Part shown: positions 1 to 10,771 of the stretch, in pieces
Layout: each line of letters opens with the position of its first letter
How positions within the stretch are numbered: position 1 is the stretch's first letter
Assembly (NCBI RefSeq): GCF_028858725.1
Contig: NC_084781.1
Location: forward strand, 7,076,513-7,140,512
Reading direction: 5' to 3'
From: Colius striatus
Lineage: Eukaryota; Chordata; Aves; Coliiformes; Coliidae
Length of the DNA stretch: 64,000 bases
Notes under the pieces: model-generated
Seen by the model: only the letters and a program-made list of their open reading frames with translations
The model's database searches: none
What the model was told of the DNA's origin: nothing
Made by a program: the position numbers and the translations under genes

Positions 1-1149
1 GTGCGGTGTTTGTGTCCCCCTCACCCCACCCTGTCCCTGCCGCCTCTGCTCCTGCTGCTGCTTCCCTGGGGCACGCTGGTCTCGTTGCCCCGGGCCAGGG
101 CTGGCCGACTGAGTGGGTGTCCGGGTCTGGCAGCGGCAGAGAGGGAGGGAAGGCCAGGTGCATGTTCATTTTCGACCAGGGCTGCTGCTTCTCATCAGCC
201 AGAGGGCTTGCTTGTCCCCGGGCCCTCTTCAGCTCTGCAATGTTCAGCGACATTGCCAAGTGGTCCCTGCCGCCAGCCCTCTCTTCCCAACCCACCCCTG
301 AGTCGTTAGTGTGCTGCAGACAGGAAGGTGACACATCCTGGTTAGGATGCTGCTGGCATCATCCAGAAGTGAGTGGACTGGCTGACGAGCCTGGTGTGCG
401 TGTGCACTTGTGCGGCTCCCTCCTGCTTGCGAGGGGGAGGGAGCAGGCAAAGAGCACAGACAGACACTGAGCCAGCTGTGTCCTCTCTCAGCTGCATCCT
501 GCTCGCCTGTAGCAGCAGCAGCAGCAACCACAGCGGCCTCCAGTCAGGCTGCGGCTCCTGAGGTCAGTGGAGGGCTGCGCTCTGCTGCCCTGCTGAAACA
601 AACGGTGTGTCTGAGATGGATGCTATTTCCCCCTGAGCTTGTACCCGTCTGTTTCCAGCACTCTTGCCTCCTGTGTCCCTCTGCTTCTCGGGTCTCATCT
701 GCCTCTCCCTGCTCCAGTCACTCCCACCCCGGTGGAGCTGTTGACGGAGGCTGTTGCTCAGGAAAAAGAGGATGGTAAACTCTGGGAAAACTTGTTGGGA
801 AAGACAGTGTCATTCTGGCCTTCCTAGGTGCTGGGGCAGGCCGACTCTTATGCGTCGCGTGCGCAGGCTCTGGGAGATGTGGCAGAGAGGGGCTGAGGTG
901 TGGGATCACCGTAGCACAGTGTGGCTGAAGAGCAGGGTACCAGCGCGACCGAAATCAGAGACTTGCAGGCTGATAAATCCGGGCGGAGTGAAGCTCGGTA
1001 GGAGTAGTCCAGGTGCCGCCGTGGCAAAGTCCGGGATGCGGTACTGCTGCGTGCCCGCGGTGCCGAGACTCGGGTGCCAGCGTACCCGAGGGTGTGCAGC
1101 GTCTCACGTACCTGGATGGGCCCTGGCAGGAAGACGGCATCTCCCCTCC
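1..1149. other. unrecognised flank upstream of BCL9L
   Basis: I see no gene here. The stretch is GC-rich and has several chance open frames in different phases, none resembling a known protein. It holds a short CAG run near 511-525. By human synteny UPK2 would lie on this side of BCL9L, but none of the frames resembles uroplakin-2. It is most likely intergenic or distal promoter sequence. Confidence 0.5.
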
Positions 1150-1319
1150 ACAGGCCCAGGTGCCGCTGACGAACGCGGAGCCGGTCCCGGCGCCGGCGGC
1201 GCGGTGCTGGTCCCCGGCAGGCCGCTGGGCGGCCGGCGGAGCGCCCGCGACCAGGAAGCGGTTAATCAGCGCGCGGGGCTTTTATTTTGACAGGGCAGCG
1301 CCTGGCTCCGCGCTCGGAG

Positions 1320-1785
1320 GAAAGTGAATGATCCTGTTTCTCCAAATGATTATTCAGGCTCCGGCGGAGAAAGGAGCACTCGGCACGCAGCGCCTCGCCC
1401 CTCGCCACGGCGTCCCCGCCCGCGCCCGGGCCGCCGCGCCCGCCGGCACCGCAGCCCGCCGCCCGCGCCCGGCCGCCCGCCGCAGCGCGGGGAAGCCGCC
1501 CGCGGCCCGGGGCCGGGCGGGCAGCCGGGGCCCGCCGCGGCCGGACGCCCACCCCCGCCGGCGGGCGCGGGCTGGAGCCGCCGCCGGCGGAAGGAGCGGC
1601 GCAGCGGGGCGGGGGGCTCCGCCGGCGGCGCCGGCCCCGGCCCCGCGCCCCGCGGCGGGCGGCCGAGCCATGAGCGCGGCCCGCGCCGCCGGCCCCGCGC
1701 CGCCGGCCGGCCCTCAGCAGCCCGCGGAGCCGCGCCGCGCCGCCCCGGCGAGCTCGCCCGGCCTGCCCTGAGCCGCGCCGCCGAG
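1320..1785 (+). other. BCL9L: probable noncoding exon 1 of BCL9L
   Basis: The 3' edge is set by the donor GTGAGT at 1786. The 5' edge is a guess, because no transcription start is visible. If spliced directly to the acceptor at 34653, this exon gives a long GC-rich leader. The leader carries upstream ATGs at 1328 and 1670, both ending at the same TGA (1769-1771). The frame that joins the BCL9L coding frame is open from after a TGA at 1288-1290 but has no ATG in the exon. Confidence 0.6.
1328..1771 (+). other. upstream ORF in the BCL9L leader
   Basis: This is a 147-codon open frame starting at an ATG and closing 14 nt before the donor at 1786. A second in-frame ATG at 1670 has G at -3, a fair Kozak context, and would give a 33-residue peptide. 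The product is Ala/Pro/Arg-rich, as expected for a GC-rich frame, and resembles no known protein. Its length may simply reflect base composition. If transcription starts upstream it could dampen BCL9L translation. Confidence 0.3.
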
Positions 1786-3084
1786 GTGAGTGCCCCGCCG
1801 GGCCCGGGCGGGCGCCGCCCCATTGTTCCGCCCCGGGGGGCCGGGGCTCCGCTCTGCTCTCTGCCCCCCGCCCTCCTCCACGCTCCGCGCAGCCCGCGGC
1901 GGCGGCCGGGCCCGCCTCGGGGCTGTCAGCCGCGCGCGTCCCGGGGCGCTGCGGTGCCACGGTTCCCGTGGGGGCGGCGCGGGCTGCGGGTGGGAGCGGC
2001 GAGAACTTGGAGGGGAGACGACGCTGGGCACGGCTTGGCCTGCCGGGCGCTCCCCACGCGGGTCTATGCCCCTGGCGCCCGCGCTCTAGCCTGGTGGAGA
2101 CTGGCCGGCAGCCTGCGCTGGCAGGAGATGTGCTGTCAGTGCTCTCACCTTCCCTGGGCACGGCTTGGACGTCAACCCCGGTCCGCGTGGCTCTTCCTGC
2201 TTTGCTCGTACGTTTTGGGGACTGCTCTTCCCGGGCCGTGGGTCATTTCTGCAGGGCCAAAGAACTTAATTGTACTGTGCCTGCTTTTACTTAGGCGGCT
2301 CTGGGTTTTGTAAGGCGTTATCACTGCTCTTGAAGTCCCAGGGAGGATTGGAACGTGATTCCTGTATCTGGATTTGCCACGTTTCACGGGAGGCTTAAGT
2401 GAAGGTTCCTGTCAGGGCCCATCCTAAATGTCAGGAGAGACCTCTCCCCTCTCTTTGCCGTGTCCTACGTGATGGATATCTGGGCTGTCCTGAGGGAAAC
2501 CAAGTATGTGGTCAGCCTGCAGGAAAGAGGGTAAGAAACACTGTGCCTATATGCTTTCCTTACGCATGGAAAGGAACCAATGTAACAAACCCTTCCCTGC
2601 GTTGTATTACGGACGAGTCTTTAGCAGGTGGTGAACTCGTCCTAGCCTCGCTCTGCTAGCAACCACTTGCTGGAGTAGAAATGTGAGAAGGATGCATATC
2701 TGAACACATAAGTAATGCTACATGACAGGGCAGGCTGTTGTGTTTTGGTGTGCAGCGTCTGCACGCCTCGGGGGCAGTGCTGTTTGACAGGGTCTCGAGC
2801 TGCAGTGTCATATGGTTTTGTCCTGGCTGTGCAGGGCCCCTGGCAGTGTGGCATGGAGGACAGACCTTGGGCTGCGGTGCATCCCTGCAGAGTGCTGCTA
2901 CGGCAGATTAGCCACGTGCTCTTGACCTGCAGGGTCCACGAATGTGGCTGCCACTCATTGCGCTGCCCAAGCGCTATTTCATGCCAGGCATGCAGGAACG
3001 ATGTGCAACTCTTTCCATCCGTCAGCTGCCAGGTCTAGGCAAAGGGATGCCTGTGTGCCTTGTTTTGGTACTTTGGTGGCAGGA

Positions 3085-3160
3085 GGGATAAGAAAAGTGA
3101 GTTGTCGTGGAAGTGATTTGCCCAAGATCATGTGTCGGGTCTGTGACAGTGCTGAAGCAA
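3085..3160 (-). repeat. MIR-like SINE fragment
   Basis: The core AAGTGATTTGCCCAAGATCA closely follows the MIR/CORE-SINE conserved segment (AAGTGACTTGCCCAAGGTCA) as it appears on the opposite strand of the element. Flanking bases agree more weakly. It is an old, degraded copy and its ends are approximate. Confidence 0.5.
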
Positions 3161-6100
3161 GCCCTTCTTTGGGTTTGGTGCTCACGATAACTCTGGCTGC
3201 TGCCAGACATTGGTATGTGACAGCCACCCAAGGTTCCCGTGCAAAATATTAGCAGGTCAACATTGTTGCCTGATCCTTTTTCTCCTTGGTAGAAAAATGA
3301 GTGGATCAGCATGCTGTCTCCACAGCAATTGTCATTTTCATTGGGGGCTTCTTCCAGAGCATTCGCACCCTGAGTGCTCTAGAACCATTTTGTCTGGTTT
3401 TTAATGTGCATTTTGCCATTTTAGCTGGGCAGATGATGTGATTGGAGACTCACCACCACCCTCACCTGTATCTTCGTGCTGCTTGGTGTTTTTTACCCTG
3501 CAATGTTGTAGGTGTTACTATGTCTCCCTGCCCCTGGGAGTCCCTCTCCTTTCCAGACTTACCCCTTTCTCACTGGAGATAAAAACAGGCATCAGCTAGA
3601 AGAAAGATTACTCAGAAACTTGAAGCCACACTTGTTCAGTCGAAGAAAGTAAAGCAGTTCTGTTTTGTACTTTAAAGCCCTCTGCCTTTTGCAGCTTGCT
3701 GGGCTGCTGTTGGAAGGTGTGTGTTTGGCCACTGTGTGACAGAGGGGACAGACCTCCACGTGAAGCGATTGGGCCATCACAAGACTGGAAGTACTGAGCT
3801 TGCTGGGATATGCTGCTCCAGGGCAGCTGCTTAGAATGCACTGGACTTGCACTTCAGCTCCAGGCTAACTCTAGCCCATAGAGCTGTGGGATTTGCTTGT
3901 GCTGGCTCAAAGTCCCTAAGGTCCAAGCTGAACTTGGTCTTTGACTTCTCTGTTGAGTCATTGACCTAGCTGGCATTGTGTCCTCCATACTGGCTGTTTC
4001 GGTCAGGTGAAAAGCTTTGCTTTTCCTTCTCACCAGTGCTGTTCTTTCTTGCTGAAATGTTGTGAGCACTCTCCCTCTGGCAGCACTTGTCATGTGTAGG
4101 GGGCTCTCGGTTCCCTCTGCGAGGAGCATCAGCTGTGTCCCAACTGATAGCTCTTTCTTGCTGCTGTAGAGGCATTTCTGGCTGTGGCTTACCCTCATTT
4201 TTACCGCTAAGAGTGAAAGTTGTTTGCCACTGGAGTGCTTGAGTATCTCTCTCTGTCCCCACAAGGTCCAGATGTGCTCTTGCTGGCACCAGTTGCGTGT
4301 TCCAGCTGCTATGATGGGCTTTAAGCTGCTTGGGCCTGGCCGTTTCCTGGGGATGGCGCAGGCTGACTTCGAGCCCTTAATTCCATAGGGCTCTATCAAG
4401 TTTTAAGTACCCTGGCTAACGAACCTCCAAGCAGACCTCTTCTGGAGAAGCGATTTCCCTGTGGAATGTCACAAGTGTGCTCTTCCTATCTAAGAATACA
4501 CCAGGACTGTGCTCCACCTGTGAGCGGGGTCTAAGCCGAGCGCAAGCCCAGAGTTTGCCCCACAAATGTGGTTTTCCTGGTGCTGTTGCTCTTTTGGGAA
4601 ATACTCGCATCCTGCCAGCACCCTGGATGAGGGAGAGCAGATGAGGCAGAGCATAGGAGAGTCGTGCTACATTTGAGACTTGCTCTTGGGGCATTTTGAA
4701 GAGGAAAAGTGGTACATGGGTGTGTGATATAATGAGGGCTAGAGATGTCCCAGCGATATGGTGTACGGATGCGGCAATATTTTGTCAGCGTTATTTAAGC
4801 TGCATTGGCAAAGCGCTAGGAGGATTGCCAGCATGACTCTTCTGGCAAATCAAAATAGAATGCAGGTCAGGACTCAGTGTCGCTCGGCTCTCCTTTCCTC
4901 CCAGGGAGATGTTGACTGGGAAATACATGTTCGGGTGACCTGGTGTGTGGTTCTGTATTTCCAGGGAAATTTGTAATTGATCTCCATGAGATTAAAACTA
5001 CCCCAGGAGGTTTCTTGTAGTGCAGAAGCTGTGATAAAATACACCCATCTTGCTGCCAGGGGCATGGGAGACTTTGCAGCTGCTTTGCTTCTCAGTTGCA
5101 CGTTTCCAGCAGTTCTGTGTGTTGCGGGGGCTAAGAATGGCCAAAACATTGTTCCTCGGTTCTTGCCGACTTCTGTTTTGAAGCCACTTGCTGCTTTCTG
5201 GCAGGTCAGTCTTCGCTCCTCTGGTTTAGCATCCCTTCTGAGAGCACCATCCCTGGCACACCCAGAAGGAAGGTACCAGGGGACCGTTACCAGGGGTTGT
5301 CAGGAATGGTTTCTGTTGCTGTATTTTGCCCTTGCTTGGCCTCTCCGCGGGAGGCAGCACCAGCCAGACCACGTGGCGTGGATGAGAGGCACCCTTCCTC
5401 CTTCTGTAGTGCATGTTCCAGGTCATCTGCTTGGCACCAGGCCCTTTGTGGGAGTGAGGAGCTGGTTTTGTTTTCTTCCTACCTGATTTTCTTTGAAACT
5501 CAAAGGCGGAGTGGTGATGGATTTTGTTCTAATTGGGACCAATTCGTGGTGGCGTTTGCAGTTGCCACCAGGGCCGGACTGGGCAGGAGCCAGCGTAAAG
5601 GAAACAGTGTCACTGGCACCTGCTTTTTATTTAAGGGAGAGCCACACTACAGAGGGGCAACTTGCCAGGAGCCCTGCGCACTCCCCGTGTCCTTGGCAAG
5701 CAGAGCTGTGCTGGTTGGTGCCCTGGGCAGCCTGGTGCCTGGTGCGGCCAGACAGAGCGTGGGCTGGCCCAGTACGTCTATCTGAAGCCTGCATTGAGAC
5801 TTGGGAATGGTTGCACTGCTGTCAGGTGTCCTCACTGGCTCTGTGTTGCGTGTCTTGACTGCTCGCTCGGTCCTGGACCTCCCTTCTCACCTGGTACTCC
5901 TGCTGCCCCTCTTGTTGCTGGCCACAACCCTGTGCTGGGGAAAGCTGCCTGAGGATGATGGGCCACAGCACCCCGAAGAGATCAGTGGAAACCAGTTGGG
6001 CTATCGCTAGGTGTGTGTCCAGGCTGGGCGCAGCCAGGGGGGCGAGATCTGTGTCCCACTTGCTCAGCTCTCTAGGGAGATGGGCTGCTACTTTGGCGGT

Positions 6101-9100
6101 CGCTGGTGTCTGGGCACAAGGGGCTCCCTTGTATCCCAGTATGTGTCTGAGCTGCCAGACGGGTGCATCAGGCAATGGTTTCCAGCCCCTTCAGGCTGCC
6201 GGTGATGAGAGGGCAGGGCCTTCACCTGGCCTCATGCTACCGCGTTGTTCTGGGCAGCTGCAGGCAGAGGAACGTGCCAGCTGTGCCTCAGCGTCTTTGG
6301 GAGACTGCGCTTCCCCAATGCAGGCAGATTGTCTGCCAACTTTGGCCAGAACTGATGTAGAAAACAGTGCTTTGTCCACAGGCAAGAGTAGGAGCTAGGT
6401 TTGAGGTCTGGCCTTTTTCAGCTGCGACTCAAGATGCCTTGAGTCCCAGCTCAGGGATGATGGGGAGCCTCTTCTGATGCAGGGGTAATAGCCTCAAGAT
6501 GGCTTAAAAACTGGGTTGTGTGCTGTGCCCAGAGGTGGGGCGTCACCCTGTTTGGTGAGGAGCTCTGCTGGAGCCAAATCCTGGGCCAGGAGCCAGGTTT
6601 GTGATCCGTGCCAAAGAGGGCGAGACTTGGAAAGCAAAGCGGAGCTCCTCCTGTGTGAGAGATGGCCTGAAATACCAAGCAAAACCACAGAGTGCTCCTT
6701 GTTCCTGCCTATGCCTACTGGTCTTCCCTCTCCCCAAAGTACGTGGGTGGCCACAAGACTGACCTGCTAGGGAGCAGGAGGGCTGTACACCCCTGCTTCA
6801 TCCTGCCTCTTCAGCCTGCTGCTTGGGTTGGTTTTCTACAGTGTAGTTTTTGGAGGATTTTTTTCTCCCTTTAACCTTGCCTCTCCCATTGCTCTGTCCT
6901 CCCCATCCTTGCTGCTACTGAGCGCTTCCTCCTCGCGGGAGAGCTATCTGGAGCAATGCTGTGTGCGGTTGCGCTGCGCCTCCTGTCACAGCTCAGCTGA
7001 GCAGCTTTCCTTTTCCTTGCTTAGCTGTTTACTGCAGTGGCCGAGGACAGGAACAGGCCAGGATATAGTTTGTGTAAAAGATACTTCACGACACCGACTG
7101 TTTACAGACTCCGTGCTTCTCGAAATGTAAGCAGAGGAAATGCCAGGCTCTGCCAGGGTCTGTGTGAGCAGTGTGTCTCCTGCGCCTTGGGTGTCTTGCA
7201 GCCTTGGGCAGTAGCGATGTCCTGCACTGTCACGGGCCGGAGGAGGTTTTGAGGGTTCTGCAGAAGATTTTCCAGCCCCCTGAGAAGCTGCAGGTCAGGA
7301 GCTTCTCTTGTGAAGCATCCTCAATGCTCGGTGGGTCTGTGAGCTTTCCAGTCACTGTGTGTGTCATCTCCAGGAACTGCCCAGCTGAAAACAATGTTAG
7401 AAAGCTACAACTGGTGTAGTTACAGAAGAAGTCACAAACTGTGTCTCTGGCCAGAGAGATGAGTGTCCAGTTCTCTGAGGAGCACAGTGGTTCTCATCCA
7501 GTGTGCACTCTGCAGAGAATACCGTGCTCTTGTTTGGAGAGTCGCACACAGGTTTGTCTCAAGGGTTCAAGTCGAGGGAAACCACTTCTCTCTGTTTTTA
7601 GTGTGTCCTATCCTGAAGCTGGCTTCATGGATGGTGTCATTTGACTTGCCACCCAGGACCTGGTAACTGTCCCATCAGGGACTCTTAGCATTTCAATCTT
7701 CCTAATATAAAATGTATTCCTAACACCATCTTTGGCAGAAGGGCCCTGCTAAATAACTGCATATCGGTGAATAGTTGTGCTGCCCTTTGAAAGGGGTTTC
7801 AGCAGCGGCTACAGCCACTGTTGCTTTGTTCTGTTGTTACTTGGTGCTAGGCTCCTGGCTTCTTGGGAAAGGCACAGTGTGAGGATGAAATTGGTAGAGG
7901 ATGCTGACGCTTAGAACGGTGTTTGCAAGGGTCCTGAGTAGCCACCCTGTAGGTCTCCACACTCAGGGCAGCGAGGAGCTGGATGGGGAGCTGAGAGCAA
8001 GGGCTGCATCTCTCGGTGACCCTCCCTGACAGCATAAGCTGGCCAAGGCTGTGGAAACCCCTGCAGCACTGGAGCTTTCACCGCTTCCTCAGCAGGATTC
8101 GTTCCAGCGCCACTCTGCAGCAGAGGATCAGGCCAGACGGGGCCTGATCGGAGTGGGTCCGGCCACAGGCGAGCCTCAAGCGCGGCAGTTAGGCTGGGCT
8201 GAAAGCTGCCTGTGTCCTGCCTCTGTGCAGCCTTGTTTGAACTTTTCTCTGGCAAGGAGCAAAAGGAACTTGGGAGACCTAGGGCTGGTCCAAGCAAGTT
8301 TCCTCTGCTCTCCCCGCCCCTCCATGCAATGAGGGGAACGGCAGCAGCTCCAGACTCTCTCCCAGAGTGGAACGGTTTGGGGGAGACCTTGGTCACAAGA
8401 GCTTTTGAGCAAAGCCTTTTTTTGCCTCTGGTGTTCCCTGCCTCTCAGGCTGCAATGCAGGGAGGGGGAAGACAAACTGTGGTTCAGAAACAAGCCCTCT
8501 GGATAGCAAGAAAATTGCTGAGTAGCCAGTTTCTAGGTTGCCTAGGTCCTAGCCAGGGCCCGGCATGGCTGCCAGAAGCAACAGGCCTGGAATTTCCTCC
8601 GCCTGGTGCCAGCTCCTCTTGGGCTGGCCGCAGCACCTCTGCTGGGGCTGGGGCTCCTCTCGAGCCCTGTGGCTGGGGCGGTCCACGAGCAGGGGTTACG
8701 CTGGAGCTGGAGCTGCCCCCCTCACTCTTGCAACCTGGTTTCTATTTTCTTTTCCAGGGTCCAAGCTGTTTTGAATTATGTAGCCTGCGCCTCCCGCGGG
8801 GCTCCTTGAGCAGCCGCCTAACGAGCTGAGCTCCTGACAAACTTTGCTCTGGCTCTGGCTACGCTTGGAAAATTTTACAGCCTTTTCAGAAAAAGGAAAT
8901 GCCAGCAAAGGCCTGTCTCTTCTTACTTTTATGAGGGGGTCCCAGCTGAGAGGGGGTGAGATGGGTTTGGAAAAGAAGACAGGAAGGATTTTGTGGACTG
9001 TGATATATATACTTTCTAGTGATAGGGGCGAGTGGGCTCGGAGCCTCCTGCCCGAGCTGGACGCAGCAGGAATGAGACCTGCGAGGCTCTCCCAAGGGAG

Positions 9101-10753
9101 AGCAACACCTCTTCTACGGGGAGGCAGTGCTCTGGGTCGTCCCTGCCAGCAGAGCTACTGGCTGCTCAATCTGTGATAATCAGACTTCTTCTGAATGGCA
9201 GAGGTTTTGTTGTTACTGTGGTCGCAGGCAGAGGCTCCTGTGTGTGGATGTGATGCGTGTCAGTCCGTGAGGCTCACGGGAAGGACTGCCACTGGATGCT
9301 GGGCTGGTGGTCTCCCTGTCATGGGGCACGGCAGACTGCCCAGGCAGGGTGCTGCTGGGTGCAGGAATGAGGGAACGAAGGTGTCACCAGCACGACATTT
9401 GACCCCAAAAGGGCAGCCTTGTGTGATCTTCCCCTTTGGCTGAGCAACTGTGTTATAGCAGGAGAAACCAGGGCACAAAATAAGCTCTGACTTGCCTGCC
9501 TTCCCTTGGTGAAACAGCGCTGAGAAGGGAGCTGGGAGCCCTCAGTTTTAGAAAAATCCCCCTCAGTGAGGTGCTGAAGGTCTGCTTGCTTCTTGCCTTT
9601 GTCTGGTTTCCTTCAGCAGAGCCCACTGATGGCAGCATTGACCTCCTGACAAGCGCTTCAATCCGAAGAGGCACTGGGGGTATGGGCTGGTCCTCGCCAT
9701 CCTCCTCGCTTGTCCTCATGGTGTCCCAGATCCCTTTCCTGTGGTAAAAAGGCACCTGCAGGGACCAGGACAGGGATGTTGGTTGGAGCCTGTAAGACTG
9801 CAGCAGCCTGGGGAGTTGTGGGGCTTCTTCAGTGGGAGGGATCGAGGTTTCTGTACGATCCGTGGGCATCAGCTGCTGCCAGTCGTGGTGGATGAGCATC
9901 AGACATGGGCAGGGATGGCTCTGTGTGGAAGGAGCCTTGTGCCAGCCCTGCTTTGAGGGCTTTGCCTGTTACGCCTGTCAGGAGCGTGGCTCTGGATGGC
10001 TATTTGATTTGGCAGCCTATGGAGGCCTGGCAGCCCTAAGAGAGGGATGCAGTCACCACAACCGTGCCCTCCTCTCCCTTTTTTTTGTTACTCCACCCAT
10101 CCCTGGCTTTCTGCCCTGTCGGGCAGGAGAAAGCACCTCCCTGAGGCTGCGCCCCCTCCTCCACCTGGAAAATGAGTGAGATGTCCCCTTTCCTTTCACG
10201 GGGATCACGGGCAGAGGATGAGATTGCGTTTGACAGTGGAGGCCAAGCGCCTTTGCTCTGCTGCTGGGAAGTGCAAGCACGGCTCTACTGTTAGCTTCTC
10301 ACAGAGATGAGCTTCTCCCTCCCGGCTTGTTCTCAGAGCTCCAAAAGTGTGGGGAGCTGCTGGACTTAGTCTTCAAAACCTAGTGAAATACCTTTTTGCT
10401 GTTGTTACTTATTTGTGTGATGCCATCCACCTGTATCTGGTTTTGAGTGTCTGAAGTGGGTAGGTTTTGTACACTTTTATTTAGTTTCCTGATTTTTGGT
10501 GAGGAATCCTGTTTCTCATGACCTTGACACAGTGACAGAAAAGTCCCAAGCACCGTTTACCATCTTTGCCATGAGAACAGTGCAAACCCGAAGGAAGAAC
10601 AGATAAGTTCAGGAGGTACGACTCTACTTCAGTCAGTAGCACCTTTCCTTCCAAAACACTTCCACAGGTCAGAGGTTCAATAATGATCTGCCTAGGGCTG
10701 CCAGCCTCTGTTGGAGAGGTCAGTGTGTGTTCTGCTCCTTACTCTTTAAAAGC

Positions 10754-10771
10754 TATTTTTTTAAAAAAATA
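10754..10771. repeat. 18-bp perfect A/T palindrome
   Basis: TATTTTTTTAAAAAAATA is its own reverse complement. It lies in a locally AT-rich part of the BCL9L intron. It may be no more than a T run meeting an A run. Confidence 0.8.

Larger units (their letters stand above)
1150..2070 (+). promoter_or_regulatory. BCL9L: CpG-island promoter of BCL9L
   Basis: CG dinucleotides are very dense from about 1150 to 2070, with the peak at 1380-1800, against a window that is otherwise CpG-poor. A clean splice donor (CCGAG followed by GTGAGT) lies at 1786 inside the island. CpG islands with an embedded first-exon donor are the usual promoter type for widely expressed vertebrate genes. The next plus-strand coding gene is BCL9L, so I assign the island to it. 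No convincing TATA box is seen. Linking the island to the first coding exon across 33 kb is inference. Confidence 0.75.

Noticed and set aside
1262-2161. 299-codon minus-strand frame across the BCL9L CpG island
   Set aside because: Same reason: compositional open frame, with equally long frames on the plus strand.
8726-8830. Strong acceptor-like TTTCTATTTTCTTTTCCAG near 8758 as a hidden exon
   Set aside because: No convincing donor follows and the open frame has no homology.
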